Shown piece by piece: positions 43,650-52,060 of a stretch of 64,000 bases of DNA (its first letter is position 1; each line of letters starts with the position of its first letter). Below the pieces are notes generated by a model. That model was given only the letters and a program-made list of their open reading frames with translations. It did no database searches and had not been told where the DNA came from. The translations under genes were made by a program, and so were the position numbers. This DNA comes from Tsuneonella deserti (GTDB lineage Bacteria; Pseudomonadota; Alphaproteobacteria; Sphingomonadales; Sphingomonadaceae), in the NCBI RefSeq assembly GCF_014644315.1, contig NZ_BMKL01000001.1, positions 693,001 through 757,000 of the forward strand, given 5' to 3'.

Positions 43650-45317
43650 TCAGCCCGCCAGGCGGTGGTCGGCGGCATCTGCGGGCACCGCGGCTTCGAC
43701 AGGCGCTGCAGCCGTTGCCAGCAGGCCAAGAGCCGCCAGCCGCTCACGCACGGCGGATGCCGTTTCGGGCTTGCCGAAATAGTAACCCTGGCCCTTCAGC
43801 TCGCCCATGGTCTTCAGTTTGGCTAGGATCGCGGTCGTCTCGATCCCTTCGGCCGTGATGGGCAGATCGAGACCGCCACCCAGCGAGACGATTGCGCGGA
43901 CCAGCTTGTCCGCCTCCTGCCCATCTTTAAGTTCGGACACGAAGCTGCGATCGATCTTCAGGCGATCAAAGGGCAGGGTGCGCAGCTGCGAGAGGCTGGA
44001 AAAGCCGGTCCCGAAATCGTCAAGGCTGATCGTCACGCCCTGGTTCTTCAGGCTGGTGATGATCGTGCGCACGACGCCGATGTTCTCGTGCAGGCAGCTT
44101 TCGGTGATCTCGATGTCGAGCCGCTGGGGCGGGAAGTTGTGCCGCACCAGCATCTTGAGCAGCTTTTGCGAAAACCACGGATCCCGCAGCTGAACCGGTG
44201 AAATGTTGATCGACAGCGACAGACGCGGATCCCATTCCTTCGCATCCTGCAGGGCCTGTTCGATGAGATGTTCGCTGAGGTCGGCGATTGCGCCGATTTC
44301 CTCTGCGACGGGAATGAAGACTTCCGGGCTGACCAGCCCGAGGGTTGGCGAGTGCCAGCGGGCCAGCATTTCAAAGCCCGAAAGCTCTCCGGTAGAGACA
44401 TCTACCTGCTGTTCGTAATACGGCACAAACTCGCCAAGCGGGATTCCGCGGCGGATGCCGTTCTCCACTTCACTGCGGAAGCGAAGCTCGCTCTCCATCG
44501 ATTCCTCAAACCAGAAGTAGCGGTTCTTGCCGCGCTTCTTGGCATGATACATGGCGATGTCGGCCTGGTGGATAAGGGTGTTCGCATCCGTTTCCACGCC
44601 TTTTGCGCCATGATCGGCCGCCGTTGCCATGCCAACCGAAACGGTGACCTCGATCGTCGTATCGTTGACGACTACGGGTTGTCCGACCCGCTCGATCACC
44701 AGGGATGCGAACTGGTCGATCCGGTCGGGATACCGCGGGTCCATGGGCAGGACGCAGGCGAATTCGTCGCCACCCAGCCGCGCCAGCAATGCGCCGCTCG
44801 GCAGGAGCGCGCGGATCCGGTCAGCTGTCGTCCTGAGCAGATGGTCCCCGGCAAGATGACCGTTGAGATCGTTGACCAGCTTGAAGTTGTCGAGATCCAC
44901 CATCACGAAGGCGGTCGACCTGCCACTGGCTTTCGTGTCCGCCAGCAGGGCATCGGTCGCCGGGCCGATGCTGCGGCGGTTGAGCGCACCCGTCAGCGGA
45001 TCGATCTCCGCCAGCTCACGCGCCAGTTCCTCGGCTTTGCGGCGCTCCGCGATCTCGTCGGTCAGCTCCGCATACCTTCGCCATCCGAAGATCACGAGTG
45101 CGACGTTAAGGATCAGCGCATTCACGAGCGCCGGATCGGGGGCCGCTCCGAGGCCCATCCACGAACGCATGATCTGCGGCACCACGATCCAGCCGGTGCC
45201 GATGAACAGGAGGATTGCGGCCACCGCGATGCCGAGAGCCAGCAGATCGCGCTCGGCGCGTCCAAGCTTCTGGACCTTCGCTTCCGGTCGATCCGTATTG
45301 GCATTGATGCCGGGCAA
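43650..45317 (-). CDS. GGDEF-EAL c-di-GMP turnover protein
   Basis: This 555-residue membrane protein has two N-terminal helices (about 27-47 and 63-79), a GGDEF domain with intact GGDEF at 182-186, and an EAL domain whose signature reads EML at 316-318. The catalytic neighbours SINISPVQL, DIEITES, DDFGTGFSSL, LKIDRSFV and AEGIET are all present, so phosphodiesterase activity is plausible. No RxxD inhibitory site precedes GGDEF. It has no sensory domain apart from the membrane anchor. Net direction of activity cannot be told from sequence. Confidence 0.92.
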   Translation of the reverse strand: MPGINANTDRPEAKVQKLGRAERDLLALGIAVAAILLFIGTGWIVVPQIMRSWMGLGAAPDPALVNALILNVALVIFGWRRYAELTDEIAERRKAEELARELAEIDPLTGALNRRSIGPATDALLADTKASGRSTAFVMVDLDNFKLVNDLNGHLAGDHLLRTTADRIRALLPSGALLARLGGDEFACVLPMDPRYPDRIDQFASLVIERVGQPVVVNDTTIEVTVSVGMATAADHGAKGVETDANTLIHQADIAMYHAKKRGKNRYFWFEESMESELRFRSEVENGIRRGIPLGEFVPYYEQQVDVSTGELSGFEMLARWHSPTLGLVSPEVFIPVAEEIGAIADLSEHLIEQALQDAKEWDPRLSLSINISPVQLRDPWFSQKLLKMLVRHNFPPQRLDIEITESCLHENIGVVRTIITSLKNQGVTISLDDFGTGFSSLSQLRTLPFDRLKIDRSFVSELKDGQEADKLVRAIVSLGGGLDLPITAEGIETTAILAKLKTMGELKGQGYYFGKPETASAVRERLAALGLLATAAAPVEAAVPADAADHRLAG

Positions 45318-45332
45318 CCCAACCCCCTGACG

Positions 45333-45360
45333 TTGCGAACGCCTGCCTATCCCCTAAGGG
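45333..45360 (+). promoter_or_regulatory. Putative promoter of the EVE gene
   Basis: TTGCGA (45333-45338), a 16-base spacer and TAAGGG (45355-45360) lie in the divergent region between the GGDEF-EAL gene and the EVE gene, 56 bases before the latter's ATG. Confidence 0.42.
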
Positions 45361-45415
45361 CCTGAAAATTGAGTTAAGAGCAGTGCGCCTGCGGGTGCGC
45401 GGAAAGAGGAATTCC

Positions 45416-45829
45416 ATGGAACGGCGCTATTGGCTGATGAAATCGGAGCCCGATGTCTACGGCTGGGACGATCTGGTGGCCGAAGGGGAAGGTATCTGGG
45501 ACGGTGTACGCAACTACAGGGCGCGCAACAACCTCGCCGCCATGAAAGTAGGAGACCGGGCGTTCTTCTATCATTCGAATATCGGCAAGGAAGTCGTCGG
45601 GATCGTCGAGATCAGCGTCGCCGGACTGCCCGATCCGACCGACGACAGCGGCAAGTGGGCCTCGGTCAAGGTGAAACCGGTCGAAAAGCTTGCGCGTCCG
45701 GTGACGCTGGCCCGGATCAAGGCGGAGCCCGCGCTCGCGGACAGCGAGATCATCCGCCAGTCGCGGCTTTCGGTGGCCGAACTGCGCCCCGCCGAATGGC
45801 AGGTCATTCTTCGCATGGGTCAATCGTAA
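45416..45829 (+). CDS. EVE-domain protein
   Basis: This 137-residue protein is a single EVE domain (PUA-like fold). It starts YWLMKSEPDVYGWDDL and contains GIWDGVRNYRARNNLAAMKVGDRAFFYHS, KEVVGIVEI and PVTLARIKAEPAL. EVE domains bind modified bases in RNA or DNA (the thymocyte nuclear protein 1 family). A strong ribosome site (AAAGAGGA) sets the ATG at 45416. Stand-alone in many alphaproteobacteria; its target is unknown. Confidence 0.93.
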   Translation: MERRYWLMKSEPDVYGWDDLVAEGEGIWDGVRNYRARNNLAAMKVGDRAFFYHSNIGKEVVGIVEISVAGLPDPTDDSGKWASVKVKPVEKLARPVTLARIKAEPALADSEIIRQSRLSVAELRPAEWQVILRMGQS

Positions 45830-45830
45830 A

Positions 45831-45856
45831 GGAACATTCCGCGCCCGGCGCCCGTT
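45831..45856 (+). promoter_or_regulatory. EcfG-type general-stress promoter before csbD gene
   Basis: GGAAC (45831-45835), 17 bases and CGTT (45853-45856) match the alphaproteobacterial general stress sigma factor (EcfG/SigT) consensus GGAAC-N16/17-CGTT. The -10 is 54 bases before the CsbD start codon. It begins one base after the EVE stop. Confidence 0.65.
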
Positions 45857-45909
45857 GAGTGAAGGAGAGGGCGGCATCCCGCTGCCCCGTTCAATCAAGG
45901 AGACCCCCC

Positions 45910-46080
45910 ATGGGCGAACTGAAGGACAAGGCCAAGGGCATCGCGAACGAAGTCGCCGGCAACGCCAAGCAGATGTCGGGCGACCCTGACACCCGCGCCG
46001 AAGGCACCATGCAGGAACGCAAGGGCGAAGCGCAGAACCTCAAGGGCGAGGTGAAGGGCGCGTTCGGCAACAAGGTCTGA
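45910..46080 (+). CDS. CsbD-family stress protein
   Basis: This is a 56-residue highly charged, helix-forming protein: MGELKDKAKGIANEVAGNAKQ, then an acidic turn and ERKGEAQNLKGEVKGAFG, the two-repeat CsbD pattern. Its partners are undefined; the family is induced by general stress. The ribosome site AAGGAG precedes the ATG. Preceded by an EcfG-type promoter and followed by an intrinsic terminator, so it forms its own stress-controlled unit. Confidence 0.92.
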   Translation: MGELKDKAKGIANEVAGNAKQMSGDPDTRAEGTMQERKGEAQNLKGEVKGAFGNKV

Positions 46081-46110
46081 GCCACCTCTGGCCAACGAAT
46101 GGTAGTGGAA

Positions 46111-46139
46111 GGGCCGCCTGGCGACGGGCGGCCCTTTTT
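46111..46139 (+). terminator. Intrinsic terminator after the csbD gene
   Basis: GGGCCGCC (46111-46118) pairs with GGCGGCCC (46127-46134) followed by TTTTT. It is the cleanest terminator in the window together with that of tsf. Confidence 0.88.
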
Positions 46140-46344
46140 CTGTGGAAAAGGGATCATCCTCGTCAACAGACAGCCTTAATGTCCCGTCACGCGACAATGG
46201 CGGAATAGCAGGGAGCGTAATGGTTTCCATGCCGTTAACACCTTCGCCATGCGACGCTCCCTTGTCCTTACCGATGAATCGGCCCGCCATCCTTTCCGTG
46301 CGTCGCTACCGCCGCACGTCCGCCGCGTTGACGCTTCCGCTTCG

Positions 46345-46440
46345 ATGAAACCATCATGGGCGATTTCGCGCGATGACGTGCACGGGTTCGTCGGGGCCTA
46401 TTTCGCCTGCCTGGCGGCAGTGGCGGTATTCATTGCCTGA
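46345..46440 (+). CDS. Possible small membrane peptide
   Basis: A 31-residue frame (MKPSWAISRDDVHGFVGAY then a hydrophobic FACLAAVAVFIA) lies in the 310-base gap between the csbD terminator and the MFS gene. An in-frame ATG at 46249 would give 63 residues. No ribosome site supports either start. The hydrophobic C-terminus and clean stop make it worth recording, but it may not be a gene. Confidence 0.3.
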   Translation: MKPSWAISRDDVHGFVGAYFACLAAVAVFIA

Positions 46441-46449
46441 CAGGGCGCC

Positions 46450-47754
46450 CTAACGCTGCGCGGCACGTTCGGCGCGCAGAAGCAGCAAACCGAGATAGGC
46501 CGACACGAGGCACATCGCCGCGCTCAGAAGCAGATGGTGAATGATGTCGAGCCCAACCGCTGACAGGCCCGTCGCCAGTAGCGATCCAAGCACCATCGCG
46601 CCCGAATTGACGATGTTGTTCGCAGCGATGGTCCGCGCCGTCTGCGTCTTCGGCACGAAGGTGGTCAGAAACGCATAGAGCGGCACGACGAACATTCCCC
46701 CCGCCACCGCAATGCCGAGAAGGCAAAGCAGCAGGGGCACCGCCATCGGATGGGCGATGAACTCGGGCACGTCCAGCAGGCCGGTCGGATCAGGGATCCA
46801 CGCCTGGCAAACGAGGTAGAAGCCGAGCACGAACAGCCCCATCGCGATGACCGACAGGGGAGAGTATCGCGCCGAGACCGTGCCCTTCAACAGGGCGTTG
46901 ACTGACACAGACCCGATCGCCACCCCGATCGAGAAAATCACCAGGAACAGGCTGGCGACTTCCTTGCTCGCGGTCAGGACGTTTTTGGCGAGGGGCGGGA
47001 ACTGGATGAACAGCACCGCGCCTATGGTCCAGAAAAAGCTGATCGCCATGATGGCCAGGAATACGCGGCGATCGTGCGAGGTATTGCGCACCAGAGCAAT
47101 CGAACTGCGCACGAAATGGAAATCGAGCGGCTCGACGGCGCCCTGGGCGGGAGCATCGGGCACTTGCCGGGCCACGACGTAGCCCAGGATGGCAGTGACG
47201 ATCACGCCTGCGGCGGCGGCCTCGACCGGTATCCAGCCCGCGAGAATCGTGCCGAAAAGTATCGCGATGTAGGTTCCCGCCTCGACCAATCCCGTGCCGG
47301 CGAGCACCTCGTGCTCGTGCAGGTGCTGGGGAAGGATGGCGTATTTGATCGGCCCGAAAAAAGTCGAGTGAACTCCCATGGCGAACAGGGCCACCATCAA
47401 CAGCGGTATGGCGACCGCGTGAACGGCGATGTCCTGCCACGCGAGAACGAGCCCGATGCCCCCGGTGCACATGATGCCGATTTCGCAGGCCTTCACGATG
47501 CGGATGATGCGGGCCTTGTCCCGCATGTCGGCAAGCTGGCCGGCGAGTGCGGAGAAAAGGAAGAATGGCAGGATGAAGACACCCGACGCGACCGCGCTGA
47601 ACATGCCTTCGGCTTCTTCGGAGTTGTAGATGCTGTACACGACAAACAGCACCATCGCCGTCTTGTAGAGGTTGTCGTTGAAGGCGTTGAGCAGCTGGGT
47701 GATGAACAAGGGCAGGAAGCGCCGGCGGCGCAACATATGCGTGGATACTGTCAT
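46450..47754 (-). CDS. MFS transporter, LplT/Aas-like
   Basis: This 434-residue, 12-helix major facilitator resembles the lysophospholipid flippase LplT and the MFS half of 2-acyl-GPE acyltransferase fusions. It has QLLNAFNDNLYKTAMVLFVVY near the start, AGQLADMRDKARIIRIVK between helices 2 and 3, and MGVHSTFFGPIKYAILPQHL. No acyltransferase domain is fused here. It probably returns lysophospholipids to the cytoplasm; adjacent pgsA is also a phospholipid gene but is divergent. Confidence 0.85.
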   Translation of the reverse strand: MTVSTHMLRRRRFLPLFITQLLNAFNDNLYKTAMVLFVVYSIYNSEEAEGMFSAVASGVFILPFFLFSALAGQLADMRDKARIIRIVKACEIGIMCTGGIGLVLAWQDIAVHAVAIPLLMVALFAMGVHSTFFGPIKYAILPQHLHEHEVLAGTGLVEAGTYIAILFGTILAGWIPVEAAAAGVIVTAILGYVVARQVPDAPAQGAVEPLDFHFVRSSIALVRNTSHDRRVFLAIMAISFFWTIGAVLFIQFPPLAKNVLTASKEVASLFLVIFSIGVAIGSVSVNALLKGTVSARYSPLSVIAMGLFVLGFYLVCQAWIPDPTGLLDVPEFIAHPMAVPLLLCLLGIAVAGGMFVVPLYAFLTTFVPKTQTARTIAANNIVNSGAMVLGSLLATGLSAVGLDIIHHLLLSAAMCLVSAYLGLLLLRAERAAQR

Positions 47755-47866
47755 TCGCTTCCGCCGGTAGCCTCTCCGGGCGCCGGGTCTAGCGGCTGGC
47801 GACAGGGGAACAAGCCCAAAGGCGGCGCTTTTGCGCGAGGCTTGTCTGGGGTAGGGCGGCGATCAG

Positions 47867-48475
47867 ATGCTCACTCTGCCTAATCTTCTGACGATGAGCC
47901 GCATCTTCGCGGTCCCTCTGCTGGCCTTCCTGTTGTGGTGGCCGGACTGGCGGGTCGGCTACGGCGTGGGGTTCGTGCTGTACTGCGTGATCGGGTTCAC
48001 CGACTACCTCGATGGCTATCTGGCGCGCGCTCAGGGAACGGTGAGCAAACTCGGCCAGTTTCTGGACCCGATTGCCGACAAGATCATGGTTGCCGCGGTG
48101 ATCCTGGTGCTCGCTGCGCAAGGTTACATGCGGGGGCCATATGTAGGGGACCTGCACGTGATTGCAGGGCTGATCATCCTGATGCGCGAGATCGCGGTGT
48201 CAGGCCTGCGTGAATTCCTCGGTCCCCTACGGGTTTCGGTTCCGGTCTCGCGCCTCGCCAAATGGAAGACCACTTTCCAGTTGGTGAGCCTGGGCGCGTT
48301 GATCCTCGGCGGCGCGGTGCACGGCGCGCCTTGTGTCCTGGGATCGGAACCGTGCATTCCCCGGCCTGGCCAGTGGATCCACCTGACCGGTCTCGTCACG
48401 CTGTGGGCCGCAGCGGTGCTCACCCTGATAACGGGGTGGGACTATTTGCGGGTCGGCCTGAAGCACATGGATTGA
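47867..48475 (+). CDS. pgsA: CDP-diacylglycerol-glycerol-3-phosphate phosphatidyltransferase
   Basis: This 202-residue membrane enzyme makes phosphatidylglycerol phosphate. The start NLLTMSRIFAVPLLAFLL is typical; the CDP-alcohol signature is intact as DGYLARAQGTVSKLGQFLDPIADK. With PssA and CdsA also here, the window encodes both branches of phospholipid head-group synthesis. Confidence 0.94.
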   Translation: MLTLPNLLTMSRIFAVPLLAFLLWWPDWRVGYGVGFVLYCVIGFTDYLDGYLARAQGTVSKLGQFLDPIADKIMVAAVILVLAAQGYMRGPYVGDLHVIAGLIILMREIAVSGLREFLGPLRVSVPVSRLAKWKTTFQLVSLGALILGGAVHGAPCVLGSEPCIPRPGQWIHLTGLVTLWAAAVLTLITGWDYLRVGLKHMD

Positions 48476-48566
48476 CCGGATCGTCAGGCGGATTGAGCTA
48501 CGGGTAGCCAGCGGGCGAACATCCTTGTAGGGGGCCGCGCGCACACCGACGTGCCAGGATGGACTA

Positions 48567-48914
48567 ATGGCTGGATTCAAGGACCTCGACTTCAACGAAC
48601 GCCGCGCCGCGGCCGACAGGGCGCGCGAGAAGGCGCTGGCCAAGTTGAAGGCGCGGCCACAGCTGGACGAGGAAGAGCGGGCCCGCCGCGTTGCCGAACG
48701 GACCGCGCGCGAGGCAGCCGAAGTCGAGAAGCGTCGCGCGGCGAAACAGGCTCGCGAAGAAGCCGCCGAAGCCGCGCGGATCGCCAAGGCGGAAGCCGAG
48801 GCGGCAGCTGCTGCCGAGGCTGCGGCCAACAAGCCGCGCGAAAAGACCGAGGAAGAACGCAAGGCCGAGCGCGACGCGCGCTATGCCGCACGCAAGGCCC
48901 GCAAGAAGCGCTGA
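48567..48914 (+). CDS. DUF6481 family charged helical protein
   Basis: This is a 115-residue protein made almost entirely of A, E, R and K (FKDLDFNERRAAADRAREKALAKLKAR and then alternating Ala/Glu/Arg repeats). It is predicted as one long single alpha helix. This pattern matches the alphaproteobacterial DUF6481 family of unknown function. It is convergent with the UVR-motif gene, stops one base apart. Confidence 0.8.
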   Translation: MAGFKDLDFNERRAAADRAREKALAKLKARPQLDEEERARRVAERTAREAAEVEKRRAAKQAREEAAEAARIAKAEAEAAAAAEAAANKPREKTEEERKAERDARYAARKARKKR

Positions 48915-48915
48915 G

Positions 48916-49197
48916 CTACTTGCGGCGGCGCCGCGAGGGGCCAGTCGTTCTCGGGTCTGGCTTGGGCGGAGGCTCCCAGCCGGGCGGCGGCTCCATTCGC
49001 GGCTGACCCGTTCCAAGACCCATTGCACCGGGGCGCTGGCGAGAAATCCCCGCTCCCCCTGCCGCGTTAACCTCGTCCGGAGACGCGCCGCCCGAGACCA
49101 GCGCGATCATGTCGCGCAAGCGCCGTGCCTCCTCGAAATCCATCGCGTCGGCGGCCGATTGCATTTTCGCTCGCAAGGTTTCCAGACTGTCGATCAT
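48916..49197 (-). CDS. UVR-motif small protein
   Basis: This 93-residue protein has an N-terminal UvrB/UvrC-type UVR motif (LRAKMQSAADAMDFEEARRLRDMI) and a Pro/Arg-rich disordered tail ending PSRRRRK. In UvrB the motif contacts UvrC. Here it is isolated, so it may compete for or modulate such interactions, or take part in the McsA/ClpC-like role seen in other UVR proteins. No direct evidence. Confidence 0.82.
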   Translation of the reverse strand: MIDSLETLRAKMQSAADAMDFEEARRLRDMIALVSGGASPDEVNAAGGAGISRQRPGAMGLGTGQPRMEPPPGWEPPPKPDPRTTGPSRRRRK

Positions 49198-49330
49198 GAT
49201 GGTTTAACGCGCGCGATCTTATTTTGCCCTCACGCAACGCGATGCTCGCCGGTTTCCGCATGTTTACGGATAAGTCGTTCGGGTAGAAACGCCGGTTGTA
49301 AGCGCATCCCGATGAAGGAGAAGCCTTCCG

Positions 49331-49777
49331 ATGCGCTTGATCATGCTTTCGCTGGCAATTCTGCTGTCAGCCCCTCCGCTTTCCGCGCAAGCGACGACCA
49401 GTGGACCCTTACAGCCAGTGCAACCCCGCTCCGCGGTTCCGGTTCAGCGCGATGACGTTTCTGTCAACAATCCCACCAAGATGCAGCTCAGAGTGCAGAT
49501 CCAGCAACTGGAGGCCAAGGTCGACGAACTCACAAGCCTTATCGAGGCACAGAGTACGCTGCTCGCAACGGTAAACGGCAACCTGACTTCGGTTCAGGCG
49601 GCGCTGGGCAACTTTCGGGCTTCAGCAGACAAGCAGCACACCAAGCTGCGCACGACGAGTTTCCTCGACTGCTACCAGACCGCTGCGTACTCTACCTGGG
49701 GTTACGGCGAGGGCGAAATCGCTCTCAAGCATTGCACCGGAGAACTTGGCGCCCAGGGCATCACGATTCCGTACTGA
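49331..49777 (+). CDS. Secreted coiled-coil protein of unknown function
   Basis: This 148-residue protein has a signal peptide (MRLIMLSLAILLSAPPLSAQ), a Pro/Val-rich linker, a heptad coiled coil (KMQLRVQIQQLEAKVDELTSLIEAQ...), and a C-terminal region with two cysteines (LDCYQTAAY and KHCTGEL) that may form a disulfide. I do not recognise the family. It is convergent with oxyR. Confidence 0.7.
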   Translation: MRLIMLSLAILLSAPPLSAQATTSGPLQPVQPRSAVPVQRDDVSVNNPTKMQLRVQIQQLEAKVDELTSLIEAQSTLLATVNGNLTSVQAALGNFRASADKQHTKLRTTSFLDCYQTAAYSTWGYGEGEIALKHCTGELGAQGITIPY

Positions 49778-49808
49778 GAATCGTCTTCGCCAAGGTAGTC
49801 TCGGCGTC

Positions 49809-50705
49809 TCAGCCTGCCCGAAGCTCTTCGGCGAGAAGCCTGAACTCGTCTCCCCGGGGCGAATTCTTGCGCCAGATAAGGGCGATCTCGCGGCTGGCCG
49901 CCTTGCCCTTCAATGGGCGGGCGACGACGTCGGTCTCGTGCAGGATGCCCGCGTCGATCGCCATCTGCGGCAGCATGGTGACACCCAGTCCGTTGTCCAC
50001 CATCTGCACCAGCGTGTGCAGCGAAGTGCCGATCATCGTTGCCGACGCCCGAAGTCCCGGGCGATTGCAGGCCGCAAGCGCGTGATCTCGCAGGCAGTGT
50101 CCGTCCTCGAGCAGAAGCAGCCGGCCCTCGTCGATCATCGAAGCGGGTATCTCCTCCGGCAGATCGCGCGGCTCATTCTTGGGAAAGGCAACGAACAGGC
50201 GGTCGTCCGATATGTGCGCCGTCTCCACCTCGCCCGTGGCGAAGGGCAGGGCGAGCAGCACGCAGTCGGCGCGGCCGTTATTGAGGCTTTCGATCGCATC
50301 CGAACTGGTCTCTTCGCGCAGGAACAGCTTCAGCGCAGGCCGTTCGCGACGAAGACGGGGAAGCATCCGTGGGAGCAGGAAAGGGGCAATCGTGGGGATC
50401 ACGCTCATGCGCAATTCGCCGCTCAAGGGCTTGCCACTGGCCTGGACGAGATCGCTCAACTCCTCTGCTTCACGCAAGAGCCGGTGCGCCTTGGCCACCA
50501 CCTGCTCGCCGAGCGGAGTAAAGCGGACAACTCGGCGGCTGCGCTCGACCAGCGTGACTCCCAGGAGCGATTCCAGCTCGCGCAGGCCGGCTGACAGGGT
50601 AGACTGGGAAACGAAGCTGGCCTCTGCCGCGCGGCCGAAGTGACCGTGCTCGTGCAGCGCCACGAGGTACTGGAGTTGCTTGATGGTGGGAAGGTAAGTC
50701 GTCAC
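49809..50705 (-). CDS. oxyR: Hydrogen-peroxide regulator OxyR (LysR family)
   Basis: This 298-residue LysR regulator has the N-terminal wHTH QLQYLVALHEHGHFGRAAEASFVSQSTLS. The redox pair is conserved: Cys204 in EDGHCLRDH and Cys213 nine residues later, the same spacing as C199/C208 of E. coli OxyR. The GTG start at 50705 overlaps the rnd stop (GTGA). No catalase or ahpC gene is adjacent. Confidence 0.93.
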   Translation of the reverse strand: MTTYLPTIKQLQYLVALHEHGHFGRAAEASFVSQSTLSAGLRELESLLGVTLVERSRRVVRFTPLGEQVVAKAHRLLREAEELSDLVQASGKPLSGELRMSVIPTIAPFLLPRMLPRLRRERPALKLFLREETSSDAIESLNNGRADCVLLALPFATGEVETAHISDDRLFVAFPKNEPRDLPEEIPASMIDEGRLLLLEDGHCLRDHALAACNRPGLRASATMIGTSLHTLVQMVDNGLGVTMLPQMAIDAGILHETDVVARPLKGKAASREIALIWRKNSPRGDEFRLLAEELRAG

Positions 50706-51904
50706 TCAGCCGCCAGGGCGTCTTCCGCTTCGGCGGGTTCGTGTGCGATCCGCGTCATCTTGAGGCGTCCGTTTTCGACCCCGAAGCCGAGGCGACCTTC
50801 GACCAGCTCGAGGGCATCTTTGCCGAATACCTCGTACCGCCAGCCTTGCAGCACCGGCAGGTCGCGCATGCCGGCAGCGAGTGCCTCCATTTCGTCGCTA
50901 CGGGTAAGGAGGCGGGCGGCCACATCGATCTCGCGGCTACGGATCTTGAGCAGCAGCTTCAGGAGGTCGGCGACGAGCGCGCCCTCCTTGCCCAACGGCG
51001 CGCCGCGGCGAGGCTTGTCGGGCATTTCGTCGTTGGAGAGGGGGCGGGCACCTTCGATGACCTTGATCAGCCGCTTCCCGATGTCGTTGTCCTTCCACGC
51101 TGCCGAAAGGCCGCGCACTTTTGCCAGATCGGCCTGCTGCCTGGGCGGATGGCTGGCGAGATCGGCGAGGGTTTCGTCGCGCATGATCCGGCCACGCGGG
51201 ATGTTCTTGTGCTGCGCCTCGGATTCGCGCCAGGCGGCGAGCGCCTTCAGGCGGCCGAGAACGGCTGCGTTGCGGCTAGGCGGACGAATGCGCTCCCAGG
51301 CGGCTTCAGCGTCGGTGGCGTAGTTGGCTGGATCTGCCAGCCGCTCCATCTCGGCATTGAGCCAGGTCCCGCGCCCCGTTTTGATCAACTTCTTGAGAAT
51401 ACGCGGGAAGATTTGCGCCAGGTGCGTGACGTCGCCGATCGCATACTCGATCTGCCGGTCGGTCAGGGGGCGGCGGCTCCAGTCGGTGAAGCGCGCGCCC
51501 TTGTCGACGGTGAAGCCGAGCCAGCTTTCGACGAGATTCGCGTAACCGATCTGTTCGGACTGGCTGATCGCCATCGAGGCTATCTGGGTGTCGAAGATCG
51601 GGTGCGGGGTCTTGCCGGTGAGATTGTAGACGATCTCCACGTCTTGTCCGCCGGCATGGAAGACCTTGAGCACGTCCTCGTTCTCGCACAGCAGGTCGAG
51701 CAGCGGGGCAAGGTCGATGCCGGGGGCGAGCGGATCGATCGCGGCTGCCTCATGCGTGTCGGCAATCTGCACCAGGCACAGTTCCGGCCAGTACGTGTTC
51801 TCGCGCATGAATTCGGTGTCGACGGTGACGAAATCGCTTTTCGCCAGGCGCTCGCACAGGTCCGTCAGCGCATCGGTCGTGGTAATCAGATCGTGTATCT
51901 TCAT
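50702..51904 (-). CDS. rnd: Ribonuclease D
   Basis: This 400-residue 3'-5' exoribonuclease has DEDDy residues in FVTVDTEFMRENTYWPELCLVQ, VFHAGGQDVEIVYNL, and YAIGDVTHLAQIFPRIL, then an HRDC domain (EAQHKNIPRGRIMRDETLADLASH). It trims tRNA and stable RNA 3' ends. It is transcribed ahead of oxyR with translational overlap and is divergent from aspS. Confidence 0.95.
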   Translation of the reverse strand: MKIHDLITTTDALTDLCERLAKSDFVTVDTEFMRENTYWPELCLVQIADTHEAAAIDPLAPGIDLAPLLDLLCENEDVLKVFHAGGQDVEIVYNLTGKTPHPIFDTQIASMAISQSEQIGYANLVESWLGFTVDKGARFTDWSRRPLTDRQIEYAIGDVTHLAQIFPRILKKLIKTGRGTWLNAEMERLADPANYATDAEAAWERIRPPSRNAAVLGRLKALAAWRESEAQHKNIPRGRIMRDETLADLASHPPRQQADLAKVRGLSAAWKDNDIGKRLIKVIEGARPLSNDEMPDKPRRGAPLGKEGALVADLLKLLLKIRSREIDVAARLLTRSDEMEALAAGMRDLPVLQGWRYEVFGKDALELVEGRLGFGVENGRLKMTRIAHEPAEAEDALAAE

Positions 51905-51922
51905 CGGTTCTTTTCTTGTCTC

Positions 51923-51938
51923 GGGCGGAGTACCGCCC
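51923..51938 (-). other. Hairpin in the rnd leader
   Basis: GGGCGG (51923-51928) and CCGCCC (51933-51938) form a perfect 6-bp stem with a 4-base loop, 19 bases upstream of the rnd start codon. It may affect translation initiation of rnd; not tested. Confidence 0.3.
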
Positions 51939-51955
51939 CCGGACCGCCGCGCAGC

Positions 51956-51984
51956 TTGACAAAGCCGGGGCGTTCCCTTGTTAG
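51956..51984 (+). promoter_or_regulatory. Putative aspS promoter
   Basis: A consensus TTGACA (51956-51961), a 17-base spacer and TGTTAG (51979-51984) lie 77 bases before the aspS ATG. Confidence 0.48.
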
Positions 51985-52060
51985 CGCGCGTCGATTCCGC
52001 CTATGGGAGCCGCGCGCGCCGCGCCCTAGCGCCTTACCCGTGAATTTGGAAAGAAATTAG

